In this document: positions 24,587-33,589 of the stretch, one piece after another | Layout: each line of letters starts with the position of its first letter | How positions within the stretch are numbered: the first letter of the stretch is position 1 | Assembly (NCBI RefSeq): GCF_000381905.1 | Contig: NZ_KB907252.1 | Location: 62,001 to 126,000, forward strand | DNA: 64,000 nt | Direction: 5' to 3' | Source: Paenibacillus fonticola DSM 21315 | GTDB taxonomy: Bacteria > Bacillota > Bacilli > Paenibacillales > Paenibacillaceae | The notes under the pieces: generated by a model | Seen by the model: only the letters and a program-made list of their open reading frames with translations | What the model was told of the DNA's origin: nothing | Database searches by the model: none | Translations under genes and position numbers: made by a program

Positions 24587-27121
24587 ATGAATAAGGAATT
24601 TACGGCTCAAGCCGATACATGGTACCGGAAGGCGGAGAAAAAGGCAGCTCAATATTTCGCCTATCTGCAAATGCGGGTTAAGGATCAAACGAATCTGCAA
24701 ACCCTGACAGCTGATTTTCAATGGTGGAAAAAGAACCTGATTCGCCGCTCCTGGTATGCTTGGCTTCCTCATGCCGGCAAGACGGCAGATACCCTCGGCT
24801 ATAGCAAATATATCGGCTGGATGAATCGTACCGGAAGATTGGACGACTATTTAGATCGAAGCATCTCTTATATTTACATGCGTGATCTAGGTAAAGCTCT
24901 GGATTCCCCGGACACCCAAGCGCGCATAGAGCGAACGGCTGCAGATGTTAAAAATTATTTACTTCGTTCATCTGGTACCGCTCAAGGAGACCAGCCTGAT
25001 TTTATGAATTTAGCCGGGCTCTATCGCTGGGCTCAGAAGGAAAACATTGAAGAAGCCGTAATCTGGCTAATCGATAAACTGAATAGCGTATCCTCCCATC
25101 TTCCTCAGGGATTGAACGCGGAGCATGCCCAGCGAAAGTTAATGAAGATCATCCTCGGGGTAGTTTTGCATGTCATGGACGAGATAGATGAGATGAATGA
25201 GACGGGTGAGATCGGTGAGATAGGTAAGACGGGTGAGATGAGTGTGATCGGTGAGATAGGTGAGACGGGTGAGATGAGTGTGATAAACAAGTTGGACGGA
25301 TTGGATGTATTGGGTGTATTGGACGAATTAGATCAGAAGGCCGGCAGCCTATTGCCTAACATGCGTTCTAAGCGGCTGGATGAAGCCATCCGGCTCGGCT
25401 ACTCCTATGGTCTGACTTATCCTTTTATCGACGATCTTCTTGATTCCGAAATTTTAAATTCCGAAGAGAAACAACAATACTCCCTTATGATAAAAACGGC
25501 GCTGCTTACCGGTACTGTTCCGGAATCCGAGAAATGGAGCGGTGAACATAAAGACTTCATGCATTACGTATATTCGGAGCTTCGGGAAGCTTTTGAGTAT
25601 ATTAAGAACTGCCAGCGGCCGGAAGCGATAAATACTTTTTTCGAGCAATCGTATGTGTTTTTTCAAGCTCAGGATCTGGATCGTGTTAAGGAGATCTCGC
25701 ATTCGGACTACACCAATGAGGAACTGTATTTGCCTATTATTTTGAAATCGTCCTCTTCCCGGCTAATTGTCCGTTCTGTGTTAAGTGCCCCGGAGGATGA
25801 AGGCTTTGAGCAGCGAACGTTTTATTATGGAATCTATAACCAGCTCGCTGATGATTTTACGGATATGTTCGATGATATGAAGGCCGGAGCAGTAACACCT
25901 TATACGTATTATTTAAAATACCGCGGGCAACGTCCAGACCTAATAAATCCCTATGAATTATATTGGACGGTTATTTCCTACCTGATCCATAACGTGTATC
26001 ATTCCGATGCCAAGACCCGTAAAATCATCCTGGATCGTGCCATCAACGGCTTAAAACGCTGTAAAAAACGTCTTGGAGAAGAAAAGTACAACGAGATCTT
26101 GGACATTTTTGCCTCGGGAAATCCAGAGTTCAATCGGCTTATCCAACGTATGGTTCACCAAGCAAACGATGTGGATTTTCTTGACAAGCTGCTTCGGGAT
26201 CAGGTGGTAAACGTGCTGAAAAACAGCCGCAAGGAACAGGAGAGCTTTATCAATACGATCCGATCTGTCCGCCAGAAAATCAATCAACAATTGCAAATTT
26301 CTAAATTGGATGGGATTTCGCCCGTCACGGAATTGCTGATTGATGCGGCAAACTACAGTCTTCAAGGCGACGGCAAACGCCTACGGCCCATTTTAACCTG
26401 GGTCATGGGTGTAAATGAGTATGGACTGCAGGCTGCGGCGATCATGCCTCTGCTAAAATCACTAGAATATATGCATACCGCTTCCTTGATTTTCGATGAC
26501 CTGCCTTCACAGGATAACGCGTCTACCCGCCGGGGGCGCCCGACGCTGCATCAGGTGCATGATAGTGCCACCGCGGAGTTGACGGGTCTGTATTTGATTC
26601 AAAAAGCCGTTGAAGAACAGTCGTCCCTAAGCGGATTCGATGCCGCAGCCGTTGTTGCCTTGATCCGATATTCATCCCAAAAGGCAGGTGAAATCTGCAT
26701 GGGACAGGCGATGGACTTGGAATCCCGTGGAAAGGCATTAACGCTGGAACAGCTGAATACGATATGCTTTTACAAAACAGGAATAGCCTTTGAAGCTTGT
26801 CTCGTGATGCCTGCCATCCTTGCTCAGGCCAAGGAGACGGAAATTACGTCTTTAAAGAAATATGCCTATCATGCAGGCATCGCTTTTCAAATTAAGGATG
26901 ATTTACTGGACTCCGAAGGTGAAATGAGCTTATTGGGAAAGCCCGTTCGTCAGGACGTTGAAAACAACAATTCGACGTTCGTGACCCTACTCGGTCATAA
27001 AGGCGCCCGAAGAGCGATGTGGGAGCACTATTGCCTGGCCATCGAAACATTGAACGAAATACCGCGAAACAACGTTTTTCTTAAACATTTATTGAATTAT
27101 ATGATAAGCAGGGAGAGATAA
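24587..27121 (+). CDS. Large polyprenyl synthetase with an N-terminal isoprenoid-synthase-like domain
   Basis: An 844-residue protein, more than twice the length of a normal prenyl diphosphate synthase. The C-terminal third (about 575-844) is a trans-prenyltransferase: GDGKRLRPILTWVMG, the first Asp motif IFDDLPSQDNASTRRGRPTL and the second IKDDLLDSEG. The short chain-length region resembles farnesyl/geranylgeranyl synthases. The N-terminal about 540 residues are not a standard domain but carry YPFIDDLLDSE (about 281) and YNQLADDFTDMFDDMKAG (about 418). These look like the Asp-rich metal sites of squalene/phytoene-type or large terpene synthases. One chain may therefore make a prenyl diphosphate and use it. 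The gene stands alone with its own terminator. A Gly/Glu repeat expansion sits at about 203-240. Confidence 0.8.
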   Translation: MNKEFTAQADTWYRKAEKKAAQYFAYLQMRVKDQTNLQTLTADFQWWKKNLIRRSWYAWLPHAGKTADTLGYSKYIGWMNRTGRLDDYLDRSISYIYMRDLGKALDSPDTQARIERTAADVKNYLLRSSGTAQGDQPDFMNLAGLYRWAQKENIEEAVIWLIDKLNSVSSHLPQGLNAEHAQRKLMKIILGVVLHVMDEIDEMNETGEIGEIGKTGEMSVIGEIGETGEMSVINKLDGLDVLGVLDELDQKAGSLLPNMRSKRLDEAIRLGYSYGLTYPFIDDLLDSEILNSEEKQQYSLMIKTALLTGTVPESEKWSGEHKDFMHYVYSELREAFEYIKNCQRPEAINTFFEQSYVFFQAQDLDRVKEISHSDYTNEELYLPIILKSSSSRLIVRSVLSAPEDEGFEQRTFYYGIYNQLADDFTDMFDDMKAGAVTPYTYYLKYRGQRPDLINPYELYWTVISYLIHNVYHSDAKTRKIILDRAINGLKRCKKRLGEEKYNEILDIFASGNPEFNRLIQRMVHQANDVDFLDKLLRDQVVNVLKNSRKEQESFINTIRSVRQKINQQLQISKLDGISPVTELLIDAANYSLQGDGKRLRPILTWVMGVNEYGLQAAAIMPLLKSLEYMHTASLIFDDLPSQDNASTRRGRPTLHQVHDSATAELTGLYLIQKAVEEQSSLSGFDAAAVVALIRYSSQKAGEICMGQAMDLESRGKALTLEQLNTICFYKTGIAFEACLVMPAILAQAKETEITSLKKYAYHAGIAFQIKDDLLDSEGEMSLLGKPVRQDVENNNSTFVTLLGHKGARRAMWEHYCLAIETLNEIPRNNVFLKHLLNYMISRER
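25188..25292 (+). repeat. In-frame tandem expansion inside the prenyl synthase gene
   Basis: GGTGAGAT and GACGGGTGAGAT motifs alternate; a block of about 36 bp (GGTGAGATAGGT..., ending GATGAGTGTGAT) is present twice in tandem. It encodes a Gly/Glu/Met-rich insert (TGEIGEIGKTGEMSVIGEIG) in the N-terminal domain, likely a loop. All changes keep the frame. Confidence 0.85.
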
Positions 27122-27183
27122 GCGATGACCCCCTGCTGCAATTCCTACGTTGCAAAATATGCAACTGAATTTGCTACAAAAAA

Positions 27184-27235
27184 AGTACCCCTTATCCAAG
27201 TTTAAAAACTGGGCAGGGGTACTTCATTATTTTTA
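27184..27235 (+). terminator. Terminator of the prenyl synthase gene
   Basis: AGTACCCCT (27184-27192) pairs with AGGGGTACT (27215-27223), followed by TCATTATTTTT. Confidence 0.82.
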
Positions 27236-27271
27236 AAAATGTATCTTATTTTAATTCAGCAGCTTTACACT

Positions 27272-27426
27272 TTAGTTCCAACCCATCTTAATAAACACCT
27301 GATCCGCCTCGGCAAAATCAAATGAGTCCAGTTTACTTTTTTCGACCCAGCGGTATTCATCATGATCGGCTAATAGAATAGTACCTGTCTTATATTCTCA
27401 ATAATTGCTGCCGCTACCGGAATCAT
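27272..27426 (-). pseudogene. Nudix hydrolase remnant with internal deletion
   Basis: ATG 27426, with AGGTGG before it, opens MIPVAAAIIEN, the usual start of MutT-type Nudix proteins. After about 15 codons the frame breaks. A shifted frame then gives LADHDEYRWVEKSKLDSFDF and ADQVFIKMGWN to the TAA at 27272, the typical Nudix C-terminus. The whole Nudix box region (about 80 residues) is missing, so the gene cannot be active. Confidence 0.78.
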
Positions 27427-27455
27427 GTTGTTCCACCTCACATCAAATTCGAACT

Positions 27456-30400
27456 TTAATGCGTCACCATCGGACTGAAATCATCGCGGCTTGAACGGTC
27501 CGCATCGTACAATACGACGTCCCCGTCCTGCAGCCTGTAAGTTACGCCAAAAGGATCCTGCACGCTGCGACTAAAGCCCTCCATCTGGTACCACTGATTC
27601 ATCAGCGGCCCGTCAATGTATTGTAAATGCGGGGCGCCCATTTGTCCATTTCGAACCGTTTCGATGTTGAAATTGACGACGATATAACCCTTTTTCAAAA
27701 AGATCGGCGATTTGTCCGTCAAGCCTTGGTGGGTCCGGCCATATTCGGCGACATTCGTCCCAGATTTCACCGCATACAGATCGGCCGGCAGGCTGTACTC
27801 CCCGTACCATTTCTGGACGGCGGCGTTCACTCGGCCCGGGTCTACCCCTGCGGGCAGGCCGGTTTTCGGCCCGATCAGCGTACGGACTCCTTCCGGAAGC
27901 CGCAGCAGGCTTAAGCTGCCGATCGGCGTTTTGTTCTTCGCCGCGATGTTCACGTAGCGGCTCACGAATTGCTCCCGCCCGATATGCGCCACCTGATCAA
28001 ACGTGTAATCGTGATCGTATTGATAGAGCGCCGTATCCTGCAATTCCTCCATAGGCACGTTGCGCAGCCGCTCGTTTAGGATCACATACCGAGCCACCTC
28101 GTCGTTTGGCGAGCCGACTTTGACATAGCTCCTGTCGCGCCTGTGATAGTACAGATCGACCGGTGTGCGCGAGCCGTCCTCAGCGCTAATAAAATAAAAG
28201 CTTGGCTTGATCGTAATTTGATCGTGAAGCCCGAACATATTTCCTTTTGTCTTCAAATCAAATTTGAAGTGATACCCCTGCTTGATGGAAATATTGCTGT
28301 ACAGCGGATGGCTGCCTGGACGAATCGGCAGGGTGTACCGGGGAGTAATTCCCCTCTCCGCCCCGTCAATGCCCTGCTGCCCCACCCAGTAGACCGTTCC
28401 GGTAGGACTGCTGCTGCCCTTCGCTGTGCGGAACACCGTCTCCCAATTGTAATCGCCAATGTCTGTAATCCGCAAGTCGTAGACGCGGCCAATCGCATCC
28501 ACAGACACGGTGTCATAAGCGATATGGTGAGTTAGATCTAAGTTGGCATTCGTCTGATGACTCGCGTCTGCAGAAGCATTATGCGCGATTGTCCGGAACT
28601 CGACGTCATAGAATCCTTCATCAACCCACACCGGCAAGAAGAATGTAAAAGATTCCTGGGACTTCTCGACTTCAATCCATGTATTTTTCGGGTAAAATTG
28701 TGTCTTAGAGCCGTCATAAACATCAAACGGAAACCTGACCTGTTTGCTACCGATGTACTTTAAATAGTTGCGGTTGCCGTAACCAAGATAACTCGTATGC
28801 TGCCCGGAGTTCGGCATATCAATTGTAAACGGCCGATCCAGAATAATTGCGGATCTCCCTGCAGCTGGATTCGTCTTTTGATTATGCGCCTTGTCGTCAG
28901 ACACATCCGGATAGATCACAACCGGGGTATGTACTGTTACCGGATTAATGCCATAGATCGGATAGTCTTTTGCAGCGGAACCGCTCACCTGGGTATAATA
29001 AATTGTGCCGGTACTCGGCTGACTGGCCTTATTCGTCTTAGACATGGGAACAACGTTCCCTGGACTATAAAGGACATTATCGCCGGTCATGGGAGCCGTA
29101 GGGATCGGTGAGGGAGCCGGTCCGCTTCCTGTCGTCTCCGTTCCGTTCATGAGAGTTTGATTATAGAAGGTAAAGGTATCATTCCTGACTCTTACACTCA
29201 CGGCATTCCTGGCTGCAGCTTCGGGATCCCCGTTATGACTAACACTGACGCTTGGAACGTCTGATGGTTCGTAGTGATGGGTCTGTGCTGTAGCGTAATA
29301 AGGAGCATTATAACCGTTTGGTTGAATCCGAATGCCATTTCCATCGAAAGCATAATTCCAGAGCACAGCTTCCTTGATCTGGTAGACCTCCACCTGCGCT
29401 ATCGTCCAGAAAGAATAATCCTTATCGACCTGAACTTGTACCGTTGATGGTTCGCCGGCTTGTTCACCTGGCGGCGGCGGTGGTGGCATAACTTTGACAT
29501 CTACAGTAAAGGTACACGTGCCGCCCATTTCCTGATACCCGTACTTATGCAAATAATCCTTCGTCCAGACATTCCCGTATAGACTCTCCGTAGTTGGTAT
29601 TCCATCGAGGACATCAAATCGTTCACTGCCTCTGGAATCTGCCTTAATCATTGCACTAACATTAGAATTAAAGTCTTCTCCTGCCATAGATCCTTTCGGA
29701 GATGGAGGAGTACAAACTACACCACCAGGTTCAGGTTCATCAGGTTCACAATTCTCCGTACAAGGGCCTTCCTGATAGTAGACCTTATACTTTCCTGGAT
29801 ATTTATAAGTATATGAATACATATCATATATAAAAGCACTAAGGTAATACATCATTGCAGCTCCTGTAGCTGGCAAATCAATTTTATGACCCATATGATC
29901 ATATGTTTGAGCAACTTGAATTACTATGTCAGTAATACCAACAACAGTATATTGTTCGACTACCGTTGAGCGGTCGGAATAATCTTCAATCTGTGGATAG
30001 TAAGGAACCTGTACTTTCTGATCCCAATTCACGTCTACTTGTCCTGGCACTTGATTCCAACCTCTTAAGCGATTTCGGTTGTCATCGACCACTCGCCCAT
30101 CGAAAGGAGTGCCCTGGGCATCTTTAAACGGCTCGCTTCGTGGATAAGTTATTTCGTACCGAAAGAAATTCCCTGGGTATTTATCTCGAACAATCCCCCC
30201 CACCGTTTCTTTTTCAATCCTGCTTTCGGGTAATCGTTCCTCCAGCATGTACCCATAATGGTTTGATATACCTAGTGTCCATTTAGCATCAGAACTACTA
30301 CGTTGATAACTAATGAATGCTCCATTAGCTTCATTTTCTTTCGATGACAATGGCACACCTTCCCCTGTTAGAGATACTTCACTTGAAAAGGTTTGTGCAT

Positions 30401-30695
30401 TTACGCGAATTGTTTTTACGACTTCATCATTATTAAAAAACTCTATTTTAGTGATGATATGACCTGATCCGACATCTACATTTATTGGCTTAGTACTTAG
30501 TGTAGGATACTTTGTATAAATGGATCCTCCACCTGTTATGGTGTATATGTCATCAGCAAATTCAATATTCTTTTCTTGAAATACCAATTCACTTGCTGCA
30601 TTCACTTCAAATGGGGGGTGATTTAGAAAAAATGTGAATAATAAGCTGATAATCAAAAGAATAATGAAGTTCTTTTTTATCAATGACTTCACCAC
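27456..30695 (-). CDS. Large secreted DUF5704-type exoprotein
   Basis: A 1079-residue protein with a signal peptide (hydrophobic 9-28, cleavage probably after VNAAS) and no lipobox or anchor. The body is rich in beta-strand and aromatic residues. A Cys-containing, Pro-rich hinge lies near 325-345 (CTENCEPDEPEPGG), with PPPPPP near 420. I recognise it as a DUF5704-domain protein, a family of unknown function known from Paenibacillus and clostridia. It follows an SLH protein gene by 5 bp, so both are made together and may form a complex on the cell wall. No catalytic motif was recognised. Confidence 0.75.
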   Translation of the reverse strand: MVKSLIKKNFIILLIISLLFTFFLNHPPFEVNAASELVFQEKNIEFADDIYTITGGGSIYTKYPTLSTKPINVDVGSGHIITKIEFFNNDEVVKTIRVNAQTFSSEVSLTGEGVPLSSKENEANGAFISYQRSSSDAKWTLGISNHYGYMLEERLPESRIEKETVGGIVRDKYPGNFFRYEITYPRSEPFKDAQGTPFDGRVVDDNRNRLRGWNQVPGQVDVNWDQKVQVPYYPQIEDYSDRSTVVEQYTVVGITDIVIQVAQTYDHMGHKIDLPATGAAMMYYLSAFIYDMYSYTYKYPGKYKVYYQEGPCTENCEPDEPEPGGVVCTPPSPKGSMAGEDFNSNVSAMIKADSRGSERFDVLDGIPTTESLYGNVWTKDYLHKYGYQEMGGTCTFTVDVKVMPPPPPPGEQAGEPSTVQVQVDKDYSFWTIAQVEVYQIKEAVLWNYAFDGNGIRIQPNGYNAPYYATAQTHHYEPSDVPSVSVSHNGDPEAAARNAVSVRVRNDTFTFYNQTLMNGTETTGSGPAPSPIPTAPMTGDNVLYSPGNVVPMSKTNKASQPSTGTIYYTQVSGSAAKDYPIYGINPVTVHTPVVIYPDVSDDKAHNQKTNPAAGRSAIILDRPFTIDMPNSGQHTSYLGYGNRNYLKYIGSKQVRFPFDVYDGSKTQFYPKNTWIEVEKSQESFTFFLPVWVDEGFYDVEFRTIAHNASADASHQTNANLDLTHHIAYDTVSVDAIGRVYDLRITDIGDYNWETVFRTAKGSSSPTGTVYWVGQQGIDGAERGITPRYTLPIRPGSHPLYSNISIKQGYHFKFDLKTKGNMFGLHDQITIKPSFYFISAEDGSRTPVDLYYHRRDRSYVKVGSPNDEVARYVILNERLRNVPMEELQDTALYQYDHDYTFDQVAHIGREQFVSRYVNIAAKNKTPIGSLSLLRLPEGVRTLIGPKTGLPAGVDPGRVNAAVQKWYGEYSLPADLYAVKSGTNVAEYGRTHQGLTDKSPIFLKKGYIVVNFNIETVRNGQMGAPHLQYIDGPLMNQWYQMEGFSRSVQDPFGVTYRLQDGDVVLYDADRSSRDDFSPMVTH

Positions 30696-30700
30696 TTTTA

Positions 30701-31864
30701 TTATTTTCTTGATCCAGTTATCTCTAATACAGATTGACTTTTAAAAGCATAATTAGAGTAACTTGGGGTTTGTAATGAAATTGAAATTCCATCAGTCGTC
30801 CATCCCTTTTTGGGGACAATCACAACAGGTAAATCGCCAGATCGTTCATAATGCACTCCTGCAATTTTATTAAGTTCTCCTTGAAAAAACTTTCGCATAT
30901 CAGGAGAATCAATCCCGTGAATTATAAATGGAACATAACCTCTTTTCCCGTAAGCCTTTGTATCTTTGTTGTATACTTCTTCTCCGTCAAAAATAAGCAG
31001 ATAGCTATTTGGCCAATCTGTAACTTTATTGATTTTCTCCACATCATGGCTATTCCACTTCAATTTATCTACTGGAGGAAGGAGCTTCCAGTTTGGATCA
31101 TTCGGATCCTCCATATCAATAGCAATAAGCGCATTCAGCCTACCGCGATATTTACCATCAATGGAATCAATCGTCATTTTCTCTTCTTTCCATAACTCAG
31201 CAACCTCTTTACCTTTCAATAAGCTTTCATCATGAACAAAAATTTCCGGCATGACGGTAAAAATGTTAGTTCCATGCCAGGCAATCTCAGCACTTGATAC
31301 AGCATACTTATCGACAGGCAATGTCCCTCCATTTTTAACTGTCAATATACGCTCTATAATTTTGACAGCCTGGGCGCGGGTAGTCTCCAGCGTTTCCCCT
31401 AACTCCCCTTTCCCGAGCCCCGTGATTAGCCCTGCTTTAGTCGCAAGGTACATCCACTTATCACTTTCAGTGGTCGTTTGACCGGTAGCTCGCACAGCAA
31501 TTTGGGCCACTTCTTTCCTAGTTATATTTTTATTCCATTCCAGCTCTGTATTTTTAAATTCAGTACCTGTATATAGAGAATAATCATGAGCAGCCTGAAC
31601 AACCGGTTCATACCCCTTGCCTTCAATTGGTTCTATTGGTAGATTCAAAGCATTAACAACCATCGAAACAAACTCATTACGTTTAATAAATTGGTCTGGT
31701 TTAGCCCATTGATTAGGCTTAACATCAAGAAAGCTTAGAGTTATATGCCCATTGGATTCTTTTTCCGTTACTGAATTATCAGCTCTAGCTGCTCCAACCC
31801 CAACAAACGGGACAGATGAAAATACAAAGGCACCAGCTAACAATACCGTCATCAACTTCTTCAT
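30701..31864 (-). CDS. Secreted SLH-domain protein
   Basis: A 387-residue exported protein. After a signal peptide (about 1-29) come two to three S-layer-homology repeats (FLDVKPNQWAKPDQFIKRNE; ITRKEVAQIAVRATGQ; ETTRAQAVKIIERIL), which bind pyruvylated wall polysaccharide. The C-terminal half (about 200-387) has no recognised domain. The start codon follows the stop of the small membrane-protein gene directly (TAA-ATG), and the DUF5704 gene starts 5 bp after it. The layout suggests the SLH protein anchors the large partner to the surface. Confidence 0.85.
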   Translation of the reverse strand: MKKLMTVLLAGAFVFSSVPFVGVGAARADNSVTEKESNGHITLSFLDVKPNQWAKPDQFIKRNEFVSMVVNALNLPIEPIEGKGYEPVVQAAHDYSLYTGTEFKNTELEWNKNITRKEVAQIAVRATGQTTTESDKWMYLATKAGLITGLGKGELGETLETTRAQAVKIIERILTVKNGGTLPVDKYAVSSAEIAWHGTNIFTVMPEIFVHDESLLKGKEVAELWKEEKMTIDSIDGKYRGRLNALIAIDMEDPNDPNWKLLPPVDKLKWNSHDVEKINKVTDWPNSYLLIFDGEEVYNKDTKAYGKRGYVPFIIHGIDSPDMRKFFQGELNKIAGVHYERSGDLPVVIVPKKGWTTDGISISLQTPSYSNYAFKSQSVLEITGSRK

Positions 31865-31978
31865 TTACTTCACACTCCTTAGTTTTCGTTGTAAATTTTT
31901 TCGAATAATGATCAGAAGACCAGCAACTAACCATAAAACAGCTACAGAACAGATTAATATCCCAAAAAATAATGCCAT
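31865..31978 (-). CDS. 37-residue single-span membrane peptide
   Basis: It reads MALFFGILICSVAVLWLVAG, then LLIIIRKNLQRKLRSVK: one membrane segment and a basic tail. ATG 31978 has AAAGGTGGTG 6 nt upstream. The longer frame from 32110 lacks such a site. Its stop abuts the SLH start codon, so it is the first gene of that operon or its leader peptide. The function is unknown. Confidence 0.7.
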   Translation of the reverse strand: MALFFGILICSVAVLWLVAGLLIIIRKNLQRKLRSVK

Positions 31979-32084
31979 GGCATCACCACCTTTCAAGTTG
32001 TATGAATAAAAAAATTGGTTATAATAAAGATAAAGAAGGGAAAGGACGAGGCGAATTCGCCCCTCCCGGAAAAGGATGTTGCCC

Positions 32085-32258
32085 CTAACGTTTGCGTCGG
32101 ATGGAGCCATCCTTTTTTCTTTTGCGTAATTTCTTCAATTCTCGCAAAAGTTTCTGGATCTCAGACCACTCTTTCAAGGCTGCTTTAACAGCCCCCAAGA
32201 ATCCCCGATTAGCACCACCGTAGCAACAACAACGTTTAGCGTGTCCAATTCCGATCAC
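32085..32258 (-). CDS. Possible 57-residue Cys- and Lys/Arg-rich protein
   Basis: An uninterrupted frame from GTG 32258 gives a product containing GHAKRCCCYGGANRGFLGAV, then KEWSEIQKLLRELKKLRKRK, a strongly basic amphipathic helix. The only nearby Shine-Dalgarno-like run (AAAGGGGG) overlaps the GTG, so the start is uncertain; a TTG in another frame would be better spaced but gives a 24-residue peptide. It lies on the same strand 106 bp upstream of the membrane peptide gene. Not recognised. Confidence 0.4.
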   Translation of the reverse strand: MIGIGHAKRCCCYGGANRGFLGAVKAALKEWSEIQKLLRELKKLRKRKKDGSIRRKR

Positions 32259-32375
32259 CCCCTTTGAAGGAAAGGTGTCCCTTCTATATCTCTACTCCCC
32301 CTCCTTATTCTCCCTTACAGGACTAAAGGCCTCCTTTCAAATGGATAATTTGATAAATTAAGGAATATTCGCAGC

Positions 32376-32425
32376 AAAAAAAGCACACCCTCTTAAATCG
32401 GCCCAAGCCGATTAATAAGGTGTGC
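32376..32425 (-). terminator. Terminator of the DMT exporter gene
   Basis: GCACACC (32383-32389) pairs with GGTGTGC (32419-32425), with the inner stem ATCGGC/GCCGAT at 32397-32412. On the minus strand TTTTTTT follows. It is about 100 bp past the exporter stop. Confidence 0.88.
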
Positions 32426-32527
32426 CTCACCATAGTAATTGCAGAACTTTCTCCTACTTGTTTAGTATATATAGAGCTTGCCTAGTTGTAAAGACAGTCA
32501 TTGACCATCACCAGAAACTTCCCGTGA

Positions 32528-33541
32528 TTAATTCGAATACTCTACTACTCTTGCCCTTCTCTTATAAAGCTCTGGGAGCATGACTCCTAGTAGAACGATG
32601 ATGACGCCTCCCCATTGCAGCGGAGTCACCTGCTCATGAAGAACAAATGAGGAGAGCAACACGGCAACAGGAAGTTCCGCCGCGCCCAAAATGCCGGCCA
32701 TTCCCCCGCCGATATGTGGGACGCCAATCGCGAACAAGACCGGAGGTATAAATGCCCCGAACAAGCCCAGCAGGAAACCAAATAATAAGAGTTGGCTCCA
32801 CAGCATGCCATTAAATAAAAATTGCGGTGGAAATAGAATGAATACTAGAACGAGTCCGCCTGTAATCATCCAAGCGCTGCGATAAGCGGGATGCACCGAC
32901 GGTATTGCTTTACCGCTAAATAGAATGAATAAAGTGTAACTTACAGCCGACAGCAGTCCAAGTGCAATGCCGATCATTGGAAAACTCCCCGTCTTTTGTT
33001 CCATAAGCCCTGCTGCAAACAATGTGCCTCCGAGCAGCAGTACGAGTGTTAACATTGTGATCCCGTTCGGCCGCTGCCGCTTGCTTACTGCTTGAATCAG
33101 CACACTGATCCAAGTAAATTGGAACAGCAGCACAATTGCCAGTGAAGCTGGAATGTAGCGCAGCGAATGATAGTAGAGTAATCCGGTAATTGCAGTCGGT
33201 GTCCCGGCTAACATCAGCAGCAATCTTTGCTTCCAAGTCAGCCGTGGTGACCGATTCGACGATTTTACGGATTGCTGTGACTTTAATAAATTGTCTGACT
33301 TCGTTTCCACTGATATGATCGATTCTGACGCTGACTCTACACGAGTATTTCCCTTTTTGCGCCGTTCCTTCCATCCCGTATATAAAGCCAATAGCCATGC
33401 CAAAATACACCCTGTCAAAAGCTGCGTGCCCACCACTTCACCAAGCTGATAGCCTTGGCCATAAGCAAGCACAACGATAGTCGACAATATGCCATAACTG
33501 CTCGCGCCAATTAATACAGATAATAGGTATTTCATTTTCAT
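32528..33541 (-). CDS. DMT superfamily (EamA) exporter under a purine-type riboswitch
   Basis: A 337-residue membrane protein with about ten hydrophobic segments in two EamA halves, separated from the first segments by a polar loop at about 60-105. Typical stretches are GTPTAITGLLYYHSLRYIPA (end of the first half) and ILGAAELPVAVLLSSFVLHE (second half). EamA proteins export metabolites such as amino acids, nucleosides or purines. The 5' leader has the core of a purine aptamer whose 3' strand is shared with a terminator, so the export substrate is probably a purine or related base. It is a single-gene transcript. Confidence 0.87.
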   Translation of the reverse strand: MKMKYLLSVLIGASSYGILSTIVVLAYGQGYQLGEVVGTQLLTGCILAWLLALYTGWKERRKKGNTRVESASESIISVETKSDNLLKSQQSVKSSNRSPRLTWKQRLLLMLAGTPTAITGLLYYHSLRYIPASLAIVLLFQFTWISVLIQAVSKRQRPNGITMLTLVLLLGGTLFAAGLMEQKTGSFPMIGIALGLLSAVSYTLFILFSGKAIPSVHPAYRSAWMITGGLVLVFILFPPQFLFNGMLWSQLLLFGFLLGLFGAFIPPVLFAIGVPHIGGGMAGILGAAELPVAVLLSSFVLHEQVTPLQWGGVIIVLLGVMLPELYKRRARVVEYSN

Positions 33542-33589
33542 TCCCTAGCAAATCCTCCCTAATGTATATCAAAATAAGCCCTAAAACAC

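Noticed and set aside
31865..32110. 81-codon version of the small membrane peptide
   Set aside because: The long N-terminus lacks a ribosome site, while ATG 31978 is preceded by AAAGGTGGTG.
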